Positions 38,185-46,402 of a stretch of DNA of 64,000 nucleotides are shown piece by piece. The translations under genes and the position numbers were made by a program. Every line of letters starts with the position of its first letter. The first letter of the stretch is position 1. Source of the stretch: Nitrospirillum amazonense. GTDB lineage: Bacteria; Pseudomonadota; Alphaproteobacteria; Azospirillales; Azospirillaceae. The stretch lies in assembly GCF_007828045.1 (NCBI RefSeq), contig NZ_VITN01000024.1:27043-91042 (forward strand), written 5' to 3'. The notes under the pieces were generated by a model, which ran no database searches, had not been told where the DNA came from, and saw only the letters and a list, made by a program, of their open reading frames with translations.

Positions 38185-39338
38185 ACGACTTCTATCTGAT
38201 GCGGAAGAACCTCTCCCGCAAGAAGCTGCGTGCCATCCTGATGCTGGTCGCCATCTTCATTGCTTTCCTGATTTTCGGCGTGCTGGCCAGTTTCCAGCAC
38301 GGTTTCAACGCCGGCACTGGCCTGGGCGGCACCGACAGCCGGCTGATAACGGTCAGCAAGATCAACTTCACCCAGTCGCTGCCGGTAGCCCATATCGCCC
38401 GCATCGCCGGCGTAGACGGCGTCGAGACCGTGGCCATGGCCAACTGGTTCGGCGGCTATTACCAGGAACCTTCAAATCTACTAGCCATGTATGCGGTCGA
38501 TCCGGAACCTTACTTGAAGGCGTACCGCGACGCCTACGTCATCGCGCCGGCCGAGCGCGCGGCCTTCCTGGCGGATCGCGGATCCCTTCTCGTTCCCGAG
38601 GGACTGGCCAATAAATACGGCTGGAAGGTGGGCGACAGCTTGCCGCTGCTGAGCAACATCTTCAGCAACAAGACCACCAATAGCCATCGATGGGACTTCA
38701 CCATTGCCGGCATCATCCATACGGCCCATCCAGACGACCCGCAGGGGGCGATCCTGTTCCATCATGCCTATTTTGACGAGACGGTGACTTTTGGCCGCGA
38801 CAAATTCAATTGGGCGGTCGAGCGCATCGCGCCTGGCGCCGATGGCGACCGCATCGCCGGGGCCATCGACCTGCTGTTTGCGAACTCCCCCAGCGAGACG
38901 GCCACGCAGCAGGAAAAGGCGTTCAATCGGGCTTTCCTGGCCCAGATCGGCAACATCGCGCTGATCGTGACATTGGTGGTGAGCGCGGCGTTTTGCACCA
39001 TCCTCATGATCGTGGGCAATACCATGATCATGGCCATCCGGGAACGGACCAAGGAAATCGCCGTGCTCAAGACCCTGGGCTTCTCCCGCGGGCGCATTCT
39101 GCGCCTGGTGCTGGGGGAGGCGTTGCTGCTGGCCCTGCTGGGGGGCGTGCCGGGGCTGCTGCTGGCGGTGGTGGTGGATAAGGTCGCCCTAGCCAAACTG
39201 CTGCCCGGCAGCACGATGACCTGGCCTATCTCCTTGACCGGCATCGGCTTCATGTTGGCGTTCGGCCTGGTGACGGGCCTGGCGCCGGCGTTGAACGCCA
39301 TGCGCATCAACATCGCTGCGGGCCTGGCCCGGTTTTGA
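38181..39338 (+). CDS. ABC transporter permease (FtsX/MacB type)
   Basis: A 385-residue permease with the FtsX layout: one N-terminal membrane helix (ILMLVAIFIAFLIFGVLASF), a periplasmic domain of roughly 220 residues, then three C-terminal helices. The coupling segment RERTKEIAVLKTLGFSRGRIL, which docks onto the ATPase, is well conserved. It overlaps the ATPase gene by 4 bp and is followed 52 bp later by a second permease, giving an ATPase-plus-two-permeases transporter. The periplasmic domain is not a close match to MacB that I can see by eye. Confidence 0.9.
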   Translation: MNDFYLMRKNLSRKKLRAILMLVAIFIAFLIFGVLASFQHGFNAGTGLGGTDSRLITVSKINFTQSLPVAHIARIAGVDGVETVAMANWFGGYYQEPSNLLAMYAVDPEPYLKAYRDAYVIAPAERAAFLADRGSLLVPEGLANKYGWKVGDSLPLLSNIFSNKTTNSHRWDFTIAGIIHTAHPDDPQGAILFHHAYFDETVTFGRDKFNWAVERIAPGADGDRIAGAIDLLFANSPSETATQQEKAFNRAFLAQIGNIALIVTLVVSAAFCTILMIVGNTMIMAIRERTKEIAVLKTLGFSRGRILRLVLGEALLLALLGGVPGLLLAVVVDKVALAKLLPGSTMTWPISLTGIGFMLAFGLVTGLAPALNAMRINIAAGLARF

Positions 39339-39390
39339 TCCGGCGCGGGGGCGACCGGTCGCGTCAGACAATGGGATGAAGGGCACCATC

Positions 39391-40578
39391 ATGAGCTTGG
39401 TCAATCAAATCGCCGCTGTCACCGCCCTGAATTTCAAAAGCATGCCCCAACGAACTCTGGGCTCGCTTTCCACGGTGGTGGCCGTGACGCTGGTGGTCAC
39501 TGTCCTGCTGGCGTTCCTGGCGATGGGAGAGGGGTTTCAGAAAACGATCCGGGGATCAGGCGCCGCCGACGTGGCCCTGTTCCTGCGGGCGGGCGCACAG
39601 GCGGAGGCGAATAGCAGCGTCACGCGGGACCAGTTGCGCCTGATTGAGGAAGCGCCCGGCATCGCGAGCGACGCGAGTGGCAAGCCGCTGGTGTCGGGCG
39701 AACTGTACGTTGTCGTGGACGGCATCAAGAAGTCGAGCAACACCAAGGCGAACCTGCCTCTGCGCGGCATCAGCCTGAAGGGCACGGCCACGCGGCCGGG
39801 CTTCAGGATTGTCGCGGGGCGGATGTTCGCTCCTGGCGCGAACGAGATCGTCGTGGGGTCCGCCGTGCTGAAGGAATTCAACGGCATGGACGTCGGAAGT
39901 ACGGTGCGTTTCGGCACCAGCACCTGGACCGTCGTCGGCGTCTTCGACCTTGGCGGCAGCATTTTTGAATCGGAACTTTGGGCCGATATCGACGTGGTGC
40001 AGAACCTGTTCCAACGCCAGAATGTCTTTCAATTGGCGCGGGTCAAGCTTGAGGATCCCTCCAAGCTGGTCGCCCTGAAGGCGTTCAGCGAGGGGGATCC
40101 CAAACTCAAGCTGGAGGTCGTCTCCGAGGCTGATTATTACGCCAAGCAGGCGCGCAGCATGACTGGGCTTATTCAAAAGCTAGGCTGGCCGCTGGCCATC
40201 GCCATGGCCCTGGGCGCTCTGGCCGGCGCCTTGAACACCATGTACAACTCGGTGGCGTCGCGCGCGCATGAAATCGCAACGCTGCGCTGCATTGGTTTCG
40301 GCGGCCTTCCCGCGTTCGTCGGCACCTTGCTGGAAAGCCTGGCACTGGCGGCGCTGGGTGGGTTGGCGGGCAGCCTTGTCACTTGGTTGCTTTTTGATGG
40401 GATGACGGCGTCGACCCTGGGCAGCAACTTCACCCAAGTCGTCTTCAAATTCGACCTGTCGCCCTTCCTGGTTCTGCAGGGTATCCTGATCGCCCTAGTC
40501 GTCGGGGTGGTTGGCGGGGTGTTCCCGGCCTGGCAGGCGGCCCGGATGCCCGTCTTGCACGCATATAACAGAAGCTGA
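39391..40578 (+). CDS. ABC transporter permease (FtsX/MacB type)
   Basis: Second permease, about 395 residues, of the same FtsX-type architecture: N-terminal helix (LGSLSTVVAVTLVVTVLLAF), a large extracytoplasmic domain (about 60-270) and three C-terminal helices ending in VFPAWQAARM. The coupling motif SRAHEIATLRCIGFGGLP is present. Two in-frame ATGs are possible, 39376 and 39391; I prefer 39391 because AAGGG lies 8 bases upstream. The two permeases are diverged from one another, so a heterodimeric channel is likely. It closes the plus-strand run before a 490-bp gap. Confidence 0.88.
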   Translation: MSLVNQIAAVTALNFKSMPQRTLGSLSTVVAVTLVVTVLLAFLAMGEGFQKTIRGSGAADVALFLRAGAQAEANSSVTRDQLRLIEEAPGIASDASGKPLVSGELYVVVDGIKKSSNTKANLPLRGISLKGTATRPGFRIVAGRMFAPGANEIVVGSAVLKEFNGMDVGSTVRFGTSTWTVVGVFDLGGSIFESELWADIDVVQNLFQRQNVFQLARVKLEDPSKLVALKAFSEGDPKLKLEVVSEADYYAKQARSMTGLIQKLGWPLAIAMALGALAGALNTMYNSVASRAHEIATLRCIGFGGLPAFVGTLLESLALAALGGLAGSLVTWLLFDGMTASTLGSNFTQVVFKFDLSPFLVLQGILIALVVGVVGGVFPAWQAARMPVLHAYNRS

Positions 40579-41070
40579 CGGGGTGACAGACTCCGGACGA
40601 GGAGGGGCGCCGGCGGGAACCATCGGCTAGAGTCGTCCGCGTTCAATCAGACGCAGCCGGCTCGAGTTGAGTCTGTCCGCGAGCAGCTTCACGCCCAAAG
40701 GCGCTTCCACCTTTGGGCGATCTGCTCCAGGCGATTCAGGTGGCGAAGGGGGGCGTTCCGGCCTCTTTTTTTAATCCCGTTCAACCCCGATTGCCGCTCC
40801 CCGAATAGGGGACATCCGATGGGTAGCTTTCCTGGGGAGAAATTTCATCCTATGGTGTCGCAATATAGGATTGCGAGTTGATTGGGCTTGAGGCCGTTTA
40901 TCATTGGCGGTTTCGGGTCGTGGCATCCCATGTTGCCCTCAGGGCCAAGAACCATAGTACATATCTAAATTAACCATCTTAAATTCACGTCATCTGCCTT
41001 TGGATCGTGCATCGAAAATGACGCACGTACCCCGGATCTCAACCTCAATTCAAGATAATAGGAGACAGTC
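40579..41070. other. Intergenic region
   Basis: A 492-bp stretch with no convincing ORF. The left part holds the long hairpin at 40681-40727 and a T7 run near 40770. The right part, from about 40850, is A/T-richer and must carry the promoter of the next gene, which has AGGAGA before its ATG. Confidence 0.55.
40681..40727. terminator. Long two-tier hairpin, possible terminator
   Basis: Inner perfect 10-bp stem CGCCCAAAGG / CCTTTGGGCG (40692-40701, 40710-40719, 8-base loop), enclosed by outer arms GAGCAG and CTGCTC. It lies about 100 bp after the last ABC gene and has no adjacent T-run. It may be a terminator or part of a dispersed palindromic repeat. Confidence 0.5.
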
Positions 41071-41994
41071 ATGCGTAATTCTCTTTTATTGACGACGATT
41101 TTTCTTGGCCTCGCTTGCTCACCCCTGGCCGCCGCCCAACAAAGGGAAACGGATGCAACGCGCCTGCCCTTGCGCTACGCCAGCCCGGACAACTTTCCCC
41201 GCTGGTCGGCCTCTTTGGCCGTGGTGACGAAGTCCTGGGTGAAAACGGCCGACCTGGGCACGATCACGCCTTCCGACACGTCCGGCGACTTGAAGGCGCA
41301 ACTGGCGTCCGCCCTGGATGCGTTGGACAAGCAACTCGCGGCGCGCGGGGCCCGGCGTAACGCCATCATTCGCCTAAACGTCCGTTTCGTGGGCGAGAAG
41401 CTCGAGGACACGCGGCTGATCGGCGACGCGTTGGCTGCTTATTTCGCCGTGCGCAACAATTCCATGGCGGGAACGGTTGGCGGGATCGATTATCCCGTAC
41501 GGTCAACGGTGGGCGTTGAATCGCTGGAGCCCGCCGGCGCCAAGGTGGCCCTGCAGGTCCGGCTGGTCGAGGATGGCGACAGCCTGACGCGGGAGTTGGT
41601 CAATCCCGAACTCCGCGGCCGGGCCGCCACGGCGCCGGGCACGGTCCTGTTCGGGGGTGTCAGTGCCCAGCAGAAGGACTTCACGATCGAAGGCTATGAC
41701 AATTTCGAACATGAGGTCACCGGTGCGGTGAAGAACCTGGCAAAGGTGCTGGCCAACGCCTCTAGCGGCATTGGCCAGGTAAAGACCTTGACCGTCTATT
41801 ACGCCCCCCACGGCAAGGCGGAGATAACCGACGAGGTGGTGCGCCGCAACCTGCTGGCGGCGCTCAAGACCGCGGGGGCCAAGACGGTACCCAAGATCGA
41901 GGTGCAGGCCGTCGGGTCCGCCTGCACGCCTCAGTTCCAGGTCATCCTGGATGGTGAGGCCATCGCGCCGGCCACGCTCGCTATCGCCAACTGA
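41071..41994 (+). CDS. Exported double RidA-like protein
   Basis: A 307-residue protein with a signal peptide (MRNSLLLTTIFLGLACSPLAAA-Q) and two RidA-like halves. First half: NAIIRLNVRFVG, LAAYFAVRNNSMAG, GIDYPVRSTVGVESL, KVALQVRLVED. Second half: GTVLFGGVSAQQ, VTGAVKNLAKVLANA, VKTLTVYYAPHG, FQVILDGEAIAPA. The residues that would carry the RidA catalytic Arg are not conserved. It is paralogous to the minus-strand protein at 34371-35252, with the same length and segment order, which suggests duplication within the locus. A clear AGGAGA precedes the ATG. Role unknown; it is the last gene before the insertion-sequence scar at 42.2 kb. Confidence 0.75.
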   Translation: MRNSLLLTTIFLGLACSPLAAAQQRETDATRLPLRYASPDNFPRWSASLAVVTKSWVKTADLGTITPSDTSGDLKAQLASALDALDKQLAARGARRNAIIRLNVRFVGEKLEDTRLIGDALAAYFAVRNNSMAGTVGGIDYPVRSTVGVESLEPAGAKVALQVRLVEDGDSLTRELVNPELRGRAATAPGTVLFGGVSAQQKDFTIEGYDNFEHEVTGAVKNLAKVLANASSGIGQVKTLTVYYAPHGKAEITDEVVRRNLLAALKTAGAKTVPKIEVQAVGSACTPQFQVILDGEAIAPATLAIAN

Positions 41995-42204
41995 CATCAC
42001 TGCTGACGGCACCGTGGAACCGGCCCGATGCGATCAGTGTGATGTCGCCGCCTCGGGCTGGCCTTGGCCTATGCTGCACGTGTGCCGGCAAACCGGCGTT
42101 TATCCTAGCCCGAATAATTCACCGGGGTCGGCGGACATGGCCTAAAGTCCTGGAATCACGTGGAATTCGATTGTTAAAGCCGAACCTGCCGTTTCCAGAA
42201 CGCC

Positions 42205-42493
42205 ATGCCCGCCGAAATTGATCCTATCTTGTCACTGCCTGGCCTGTCACCGGTCTGCGGCAAGCCTGTTATCGCCCGCTTCGACGGGGGGGCGGTTGTC
42301 GTCGGATGGTGGCGTCCTGCTTTTTGCGGAGGTGGAACGTCGGCTGGGCATTGCCGACCGGCTGGCGCGCTGCATCGAAGACCCCCGGGCGCTGGAGCGG
42401 GTGGTCCATGGGTTGGCAAAGATGATCCGGTTCCGGGCCCTGGCTGTTAATCGGCGCGCAGTTTGGACGCCGATCGGCACGGTATCCATTTGA
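42205..42493 (+). mobile_element. IS1380-type transposase remnant
   Basis: N-terminal part of an IS1380-family transposase. RFDGG is read in one frame (from 42205), and LSSDGGVLLFAEVERRLGIADRLA in another (from 42218); together they restore the usual start of these enzymes. The frame changes at a run of seven Gs near 42285, an obvious slippage or mutation site. Homology stops near MIRFRALAV (about 42450); the DDE catalytic core is absent. Inactive. Confidence 0.8.
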
Positions 42494-42615
42494 TTCTATT
42501 GAAGTCGATGGGGGTGCTGGAGGGCACCGATTTACGGCGAGGCGTTCAATCTAGCCTAGGTGTGCAGTCCCAGAATCTGATGGTGCATCATCGATCCTGA
42601 ATCGTCAGGAGGAGG

Positions 42616-42879
42616 ATGCTAATGGCGCCGGCGGCGTATCACCGCCTGGTCTACGCCGGGGAGGCCTGTCCCCGCTTCCTGGTGGTGGGCAGCCGCCTGG
42701 TCACCGCCGCCACCCTGCCGCTGGGTATCGGCATGGCCGCCGATGCGGCCGTCACCATCGGGGTCATCCTCCATTCCCCGGTGATTGGCGCCTTCGCCGG
42801 GGGTGCGGTCCTGCTCGTCCTGGCGCTGCTTTGGTACGCGCATCCCTGGCGTATGCTGCGCCGCCGATCGGTCGCCTGA
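42616..42879 (+). pseudogene. Truncated DUF6328-like membrane protein
   Basis: An 87-residue ORF with two or three hydrophobic helices. The start APAAYHRLVYAGE and the following membrane segments resemble the C-terminal half of DUF6328 integral membrane proteins, whose N-terminal RVAxTGxQ-like half is missing. An AGGAGG sits near its first ATG, so it may still be translated, but I read it as a fragment left by the rearrangement that also removed most of the IS1380 element just upstream. Confidence 0.55.
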
Positions 42880-42956
42880 TCCGGAACCTTCGCCGCGATG
42901 CCGGATTAAGGGGCGGGGCGCCGCGGGGTGCCCTCAACACCATCCCGGAGGAATTC

Positions 42957-43460
42957 ATGGGTCTGTTCACCAAGGACATCGAGACGATGAACGATCTGTT
43001 CGTCCATCAGCTGAAGGACATCTACTACGCTGAGAAGCGCATCCTGAAGGCGCTGCCCGACATGGCCGGGAAGGCGACCGGCCCGGAGCTGAAGCAGGGC
43101 TTCGAGACCCATCTGCGCGAGACCGAAGGCCAGATTCAGCGGCTGGAGCAAGTCTTCCAGCTGCACGGCGTCGAGCCGGAGGCGGTGAAGTGCCCGGCCA
43201 TCGACGGCATTATCGACGAGGCCGACGACGTCGCCGGCGACGTGGACGACAAGCAGGTGCTGGACGCCGCCCTCGTGGCGGCCGCCCAGGCGGTGGAGCA
43301 CTACGAGATTTCCCGCTATGGCACCTTGGTGGCCTGGGCGCAGCTGCTGGGGCGCGACGACTGCGCGCGGCTGCTGCAGCAGAACCTGGACGAGGAAAAG
43401 GCCACCGACGAGAAGCTGACCATGCTGGCCAAGAACGGCATCAACAGCCTGGCGGCCTAA
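42957..43460 (+). CDS. DUF892 (YciE/YciF) ferritin-like protein
   Basis: A 167-residue DUF892-family protein with the four-helix ferritin-like pattern: DLFVHQLKDIYYAEKRILKALP, HLRETEGQIQRLEQVF, AAAQAVEHYEISRYGTLVAWA and LLQQNLDEEKATDEKLT. Acidic and His residues at the expected positions (E in YYAEK, E and H in HLRETE, E and H in VEHYE, E in NLDEEK) would make a dinuclear metal site. Relatives are induced by stress and stationary phase. The ATG at 42957 follows CGGAGGAATTC. It leads the stress/oxidation group that continues to 48.4 kb. Confidence 0.92.
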   Translation: MGLFTKDIETMNDLFVHQLKDIYYAEKRILKALPDMAGKATGPELKQGFETHLRETEGQIQRLEQVFQLHGVEPEAVKCPAIDGIIDEADDVAGDVDDKQVLDAALVAAAQAVEHYEISRYGTLVAWAQLLGRDDCARLLQQNLDEEKATDEKLTMLAKNGINSLAA

Positions 43461-43541
43461 CTCCCTCCGCGACCTCCGGCGCCGTGTGCTCCGGAGGTCC
43501 CTCTCATTCCATCCCTTCGTCGCGAGGGTGGGTTTTACCCC

Positions 43542-43853
43542 ATGGACTACATCGCGCTGTTCTTCGCCGGAGCCTTCCTGTGCAACGGCGTCCCCCATCT
43601 GGTGGCGGGCCTGCAGGGTCGGCCGTTCCCCACGCCCTTCGCCAAACCGCCCGCCAAGGGGAACAGCTCGCCCCTGGTGAATTTCCTATGGGGCTTCGTC
43701 AACATACTCATCGGGCTGGTCCTATGGTCCGTCCGACCGGTGATGGCAGTGGTGACGCCTGACTTTGTCGTGCTGGTGATGGGTGCGCTGATCATGGGTA
43801 TCTGGCTGACCCTGCACTTCGCCAAGGTCCAGGCCGGGAAGCCGACCCGATGA
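43542..43853 (+). CDS. Small membrane protein
   Basis: A 103-residue protein with three predicted membrane helices (YIALFFAGAFLCNGVPHLVAG, LVNFLWGFVNILIGLVLW, FVVLVMGALIMGIWLTLHF). I cannot assign a function. Its stop overlaps the ATG of the quinoprotein glucose dehydrogenase (ATGA), so the two are coupled, and a supporting or assembly role for the dehydrogenase is possible. The GVPHLVAG segment right after the first helix is a common feature of small conserved hypothetical membrane proteins. Confidence 0.75.
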   Translation: MDYIALFFAGAFLCNGVPHLVAGLQGRPFPTPFAKPPAKGNSSPLVNFLWGFVNILIGLVLWSVRPVMAVVTPDFVVLVMGALIMGIWLTLHFAKVQAGKPTR

Positions 43854-46213
43854 GCCCGGCCTGGGAGCGGCGCCTGGTCGTGGCCACGGGGGCGGTCATC
43901 GCCCTTTTCGGCCTGTACCTCCTGATCGGCGGGGGTTGGCTGATAGCTTTGGGCGGCAGCCCGTATTATGCCGCCGCCGGCATCGTGCTGCTGGCCGTCG
44001 GTCTCCTGCTGTGGCGCCGCCGGACGGAGGCGCTGTGGCTGCATGCCGCCCTGGTGCTGGTCACCATGGCCTGGGCGGTCTGGGAGGTGGGCTTCGATTT
44101 CTGGGCATTGGCACCGCGCGGCGACGTCCTGGTGCCGCTGGGCGTTTGGCTGATGCTGCCCTTCATCACCCGCGGCCTGGTCCCCGCCGGGCGGGCGCCG
44201 GTCCTGGCACTGGGCGGTGTGCTGGTGCTGGCCGTCACCGTCGTGGGCGTCGCCCTCGCCCGGGACCGGCATGCCATTCAGGGCACGGTGCGGCCCTTGG
44301 GGCTGGAGCCGCCCGCCGCCGATCAGGCAGCAGGCGACTGGTCGGCCTACGGCGGCAGCGGCCGAGGGGACCGCTATTCCGACCTGGCCCAGATCACCCC
44401 GCGGAATGTTGGGCACCTCAAGCTGGCCTGGCAGTTCCGCACCGGCGATCTGCCTGGGCCGAACGACCCGGGCGAGATCACGACGGAGGTGACGCCCTTG
44501 AAGGTGGGCGGCCTCCTTTACACCTGCTCCCCCCACCAGATCGTCTTCGCCCTGGACGCCGCCACGGGCGCGCTGCGCTGGAAGTTCGACCCCCAGGTCC
44601 AGCGCAACCCGGGTTTCCAGCACATGACCTGCCGCGGTGTCGCCTTCCACCGCACGCGCCCCGGCGCCACGGCGGTCGACGGCACGCCGGCCCCGGCCGA
44701 ATGCCCCACCCGCATCTATCTGCCTACCGACGACGGCCGACTGTTCGCCCTGGACGCGGAGACCGGCAAGCCGTGCGACGGCTTCGGCGACCATGGCCAG
44801 ATCGACCTGAAGCGCGGCAGCGCGGTAAAGCAGGTTGGGTTCTACCAGGGCACGTCGCCGCCGGCGGTGACCGACCAGGTGCTGATCATGGGCGGCGCCG
44901 TCATCGACAACTACTCCGGCAAGGTGCCGTCAGGTGTCATCCGGGGATTCGATGTCTACAGCGGCAGGCTGGTCTGGGCGTTCGACGCCGGCAACCCCGA
45001 CCCCAACGAGATGCCGTCGGCCACCCACCACTTCACCGCCGGCAGCCCCAACTCCTGGATCGTGTCGGCGGTGGATGAGGCCCTGGGTCTGGTCTATGTG
45101 CCCTTGGGCTCGGCCTCGCCGGACATCTGGGGCGGCAAGCGCACGCCGGCACAGGAGCGCTATGACAGCGCCCTGGTCGCCCTGGACATCGCCACCGGCA
45201 AGCTGCGCTGGTCCTTCCAGAATGTGCACCACGACGTCTGGGACATGGATGTGCCGGCCCAGCCCAGCTTGGCGGACGTGGCCACCCCCGCCGGCCCGGT
45301 GCCGGCGATCTACGTCCCGGCCAAGACGGGCAACATCTTCGTGCTGGATCGTCGCGACGGGCACCTCATCGTGCCGGCGCCGGAGGTGCCGGTGCCGCAG
45401 GGGGCGGCACCCGGCGATCGGCTGGCCCCGACACAGCCCGCCTCCGCGCTCAGCTTCCGACCCCAGGACAAACTGACGGGCGCCCAGATGTGGGGCGGCA
45501 CGATGTTCGACCAGCTGGCCTGCCGCATCCTGTTCAAGCGCTTGCGCTACGAGGGACCGTTCACACCGCCGTCCCTGCAAGGCACGCTGGTCTTCCCCGG
45601 CGACCTCGGCATGTTCGAATGGGGTGGCATCGCCATCGATCCGCGGCGCCAGCTGGCCATTGCCAACCCCATGTCCATCCCTTTCATCTCCCGCCTCATT
45701 CCGAGGGGGAAGGACAACCCGGCTGCACCCAACGGCCAGCATCCACCGGGAACGGAACTGGGCGTGCAGCCCATGTACGGCACGCCCTTCGGCGCCAACC
45801 TGGGTGTGTTCCTGTCACCGCTGGGCATCCCTTGCCTGCAACCCCCCTGGGGTGAACTGGCGGCCATCGACCTGCGTACCAGCAGGGTGGTGTGGCGGCA
45901 CCGCGTCGGCACTATCCGCGACATGGCGCCCCTGCCCATACCGCTGGAACTGGGCGTGCCCATGCTGGGCGGCCCCCTCGTGACGGCCGGCGGCGTGGTG
46001 TTCCTGACCTCCACCATGGACTATTCCATCCGGGCCTTCGACGTGAGCGACGGCCGGCTGCTGTGGCAGGACCGGTTGCCGGCCGGCGGGCAGTCCACGC
46101 CGATGTCCTACCAACAGGGTGGGCGGCAATACGTCGTCACCGTGGACGGCGGCCACGGCTCCTTCGGCACCAAGATCGGTGACTACGTCCGGGCCTACAC
46201 GCTAGGGGACTGA
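43850..46213 (+). CDS. gcd: PQQ-dependent membrane glucose dehydrogenase
   Basis: A 787-residue membrane quinoprotein. Five N-terminal helices (about 1-145) form the anchor that binds ubiquinone. An eight-bladed beta-propeller follows, recognisable by repeated W-type docking motifs (YSDLAQITPRNVGHLKLAWQFRTGD, LFALDAETGKPCDGFG, LVALDIATGKLRW). The enzyme oxidises glucose to gluconolactone in the periplasm and feeds electrons to ubiquinone; the cofactor PQQ must come from genes elsewhere. Length and architecture match the family (about 790-800). It is coupled by a 4-bp overlap to the small membrane protein upstream. Confidence 0.92.
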   Translation: MSPAWERRLVVATGAVIALFGLYLLIGGGWLIALGGSPYYAAAGIVLLAVGLLLWRRRTEALWLHAALVLVTMAWAVWEVGFDFWALAPRGDVLVPLGVWLMLPFITRGLVPAGRAPVLALGGVLVLAVTVVGVALARDRHAIQGTVRPLGLEPPAADQAAGDWSAYGGSGRGDRYSDLAQITPRNVGHLKLAWQFRTGDLPGPNDPGEITTEVTPLKVGGLLYTCSPHQIVFALDAATGALRWKFDPQVQRNPGFQHMTCRGVAFHRTRPGATAVDGTPAPAECPTRIYLPTDDGRLFALDAETGKPCDGFGDHGQIDLKRGSAVKQVGFYQGTSPPAVTDQVLIMGGAVIDNYSGKVPSGVIRGFDVYSGRLVWAFDAGNPDPNEMPSATHHFTAGSPNSWIVSAVDEALGLVYVPLGSASPDIWGGKRTPAQERYDSALVALDIATGKLRWSFQNVHHDVWDMDVPAQPSLADVATPAGPVPAIYVPAKTGNIFVLDRRDGHLIVPAPEVPVPQGAAPGDRLAPTQPASALSFRPQDKLTGAQMWGGTMFDQLACRILFKRLRYEGPFTPPSLQGTLVFPGDLGMFEWGGIAIDPRRQLAIANPMSIPFISRLIPRGKDNPAAPNGQHPPGTELGVQPMYGTPFGANLGVFLSPLGIPCLQPPWGELAAIDLRTSRVVWRHRVGTIRDMAPLPIPLELGVPMLGGPLVTAGGVVFLTSTMDYSIRAFDVSDGRLLWQDRLPAGGQSTPMSYQQGGRQYVVTVDGGHGSFGTKIGDYVRAYTLGD

Positions 46214-46402
46214 GGGGCCCGACCGGAATCGGCGGCGGCTCCTAAAAATCATCGGAACCTGTGGTCCCGGCCGGAATTGATCCCGCACTTCGTGACCGTT
46301 GCCTTTCCCGCGCCGCCATTGACCGCATGGCGCCAGCCCTGGCGGCTGCCTGGGAACGACGCGGCGCCACCTTCCACCGCAGCGATATGGAAAGGCTCCC
46401 AC

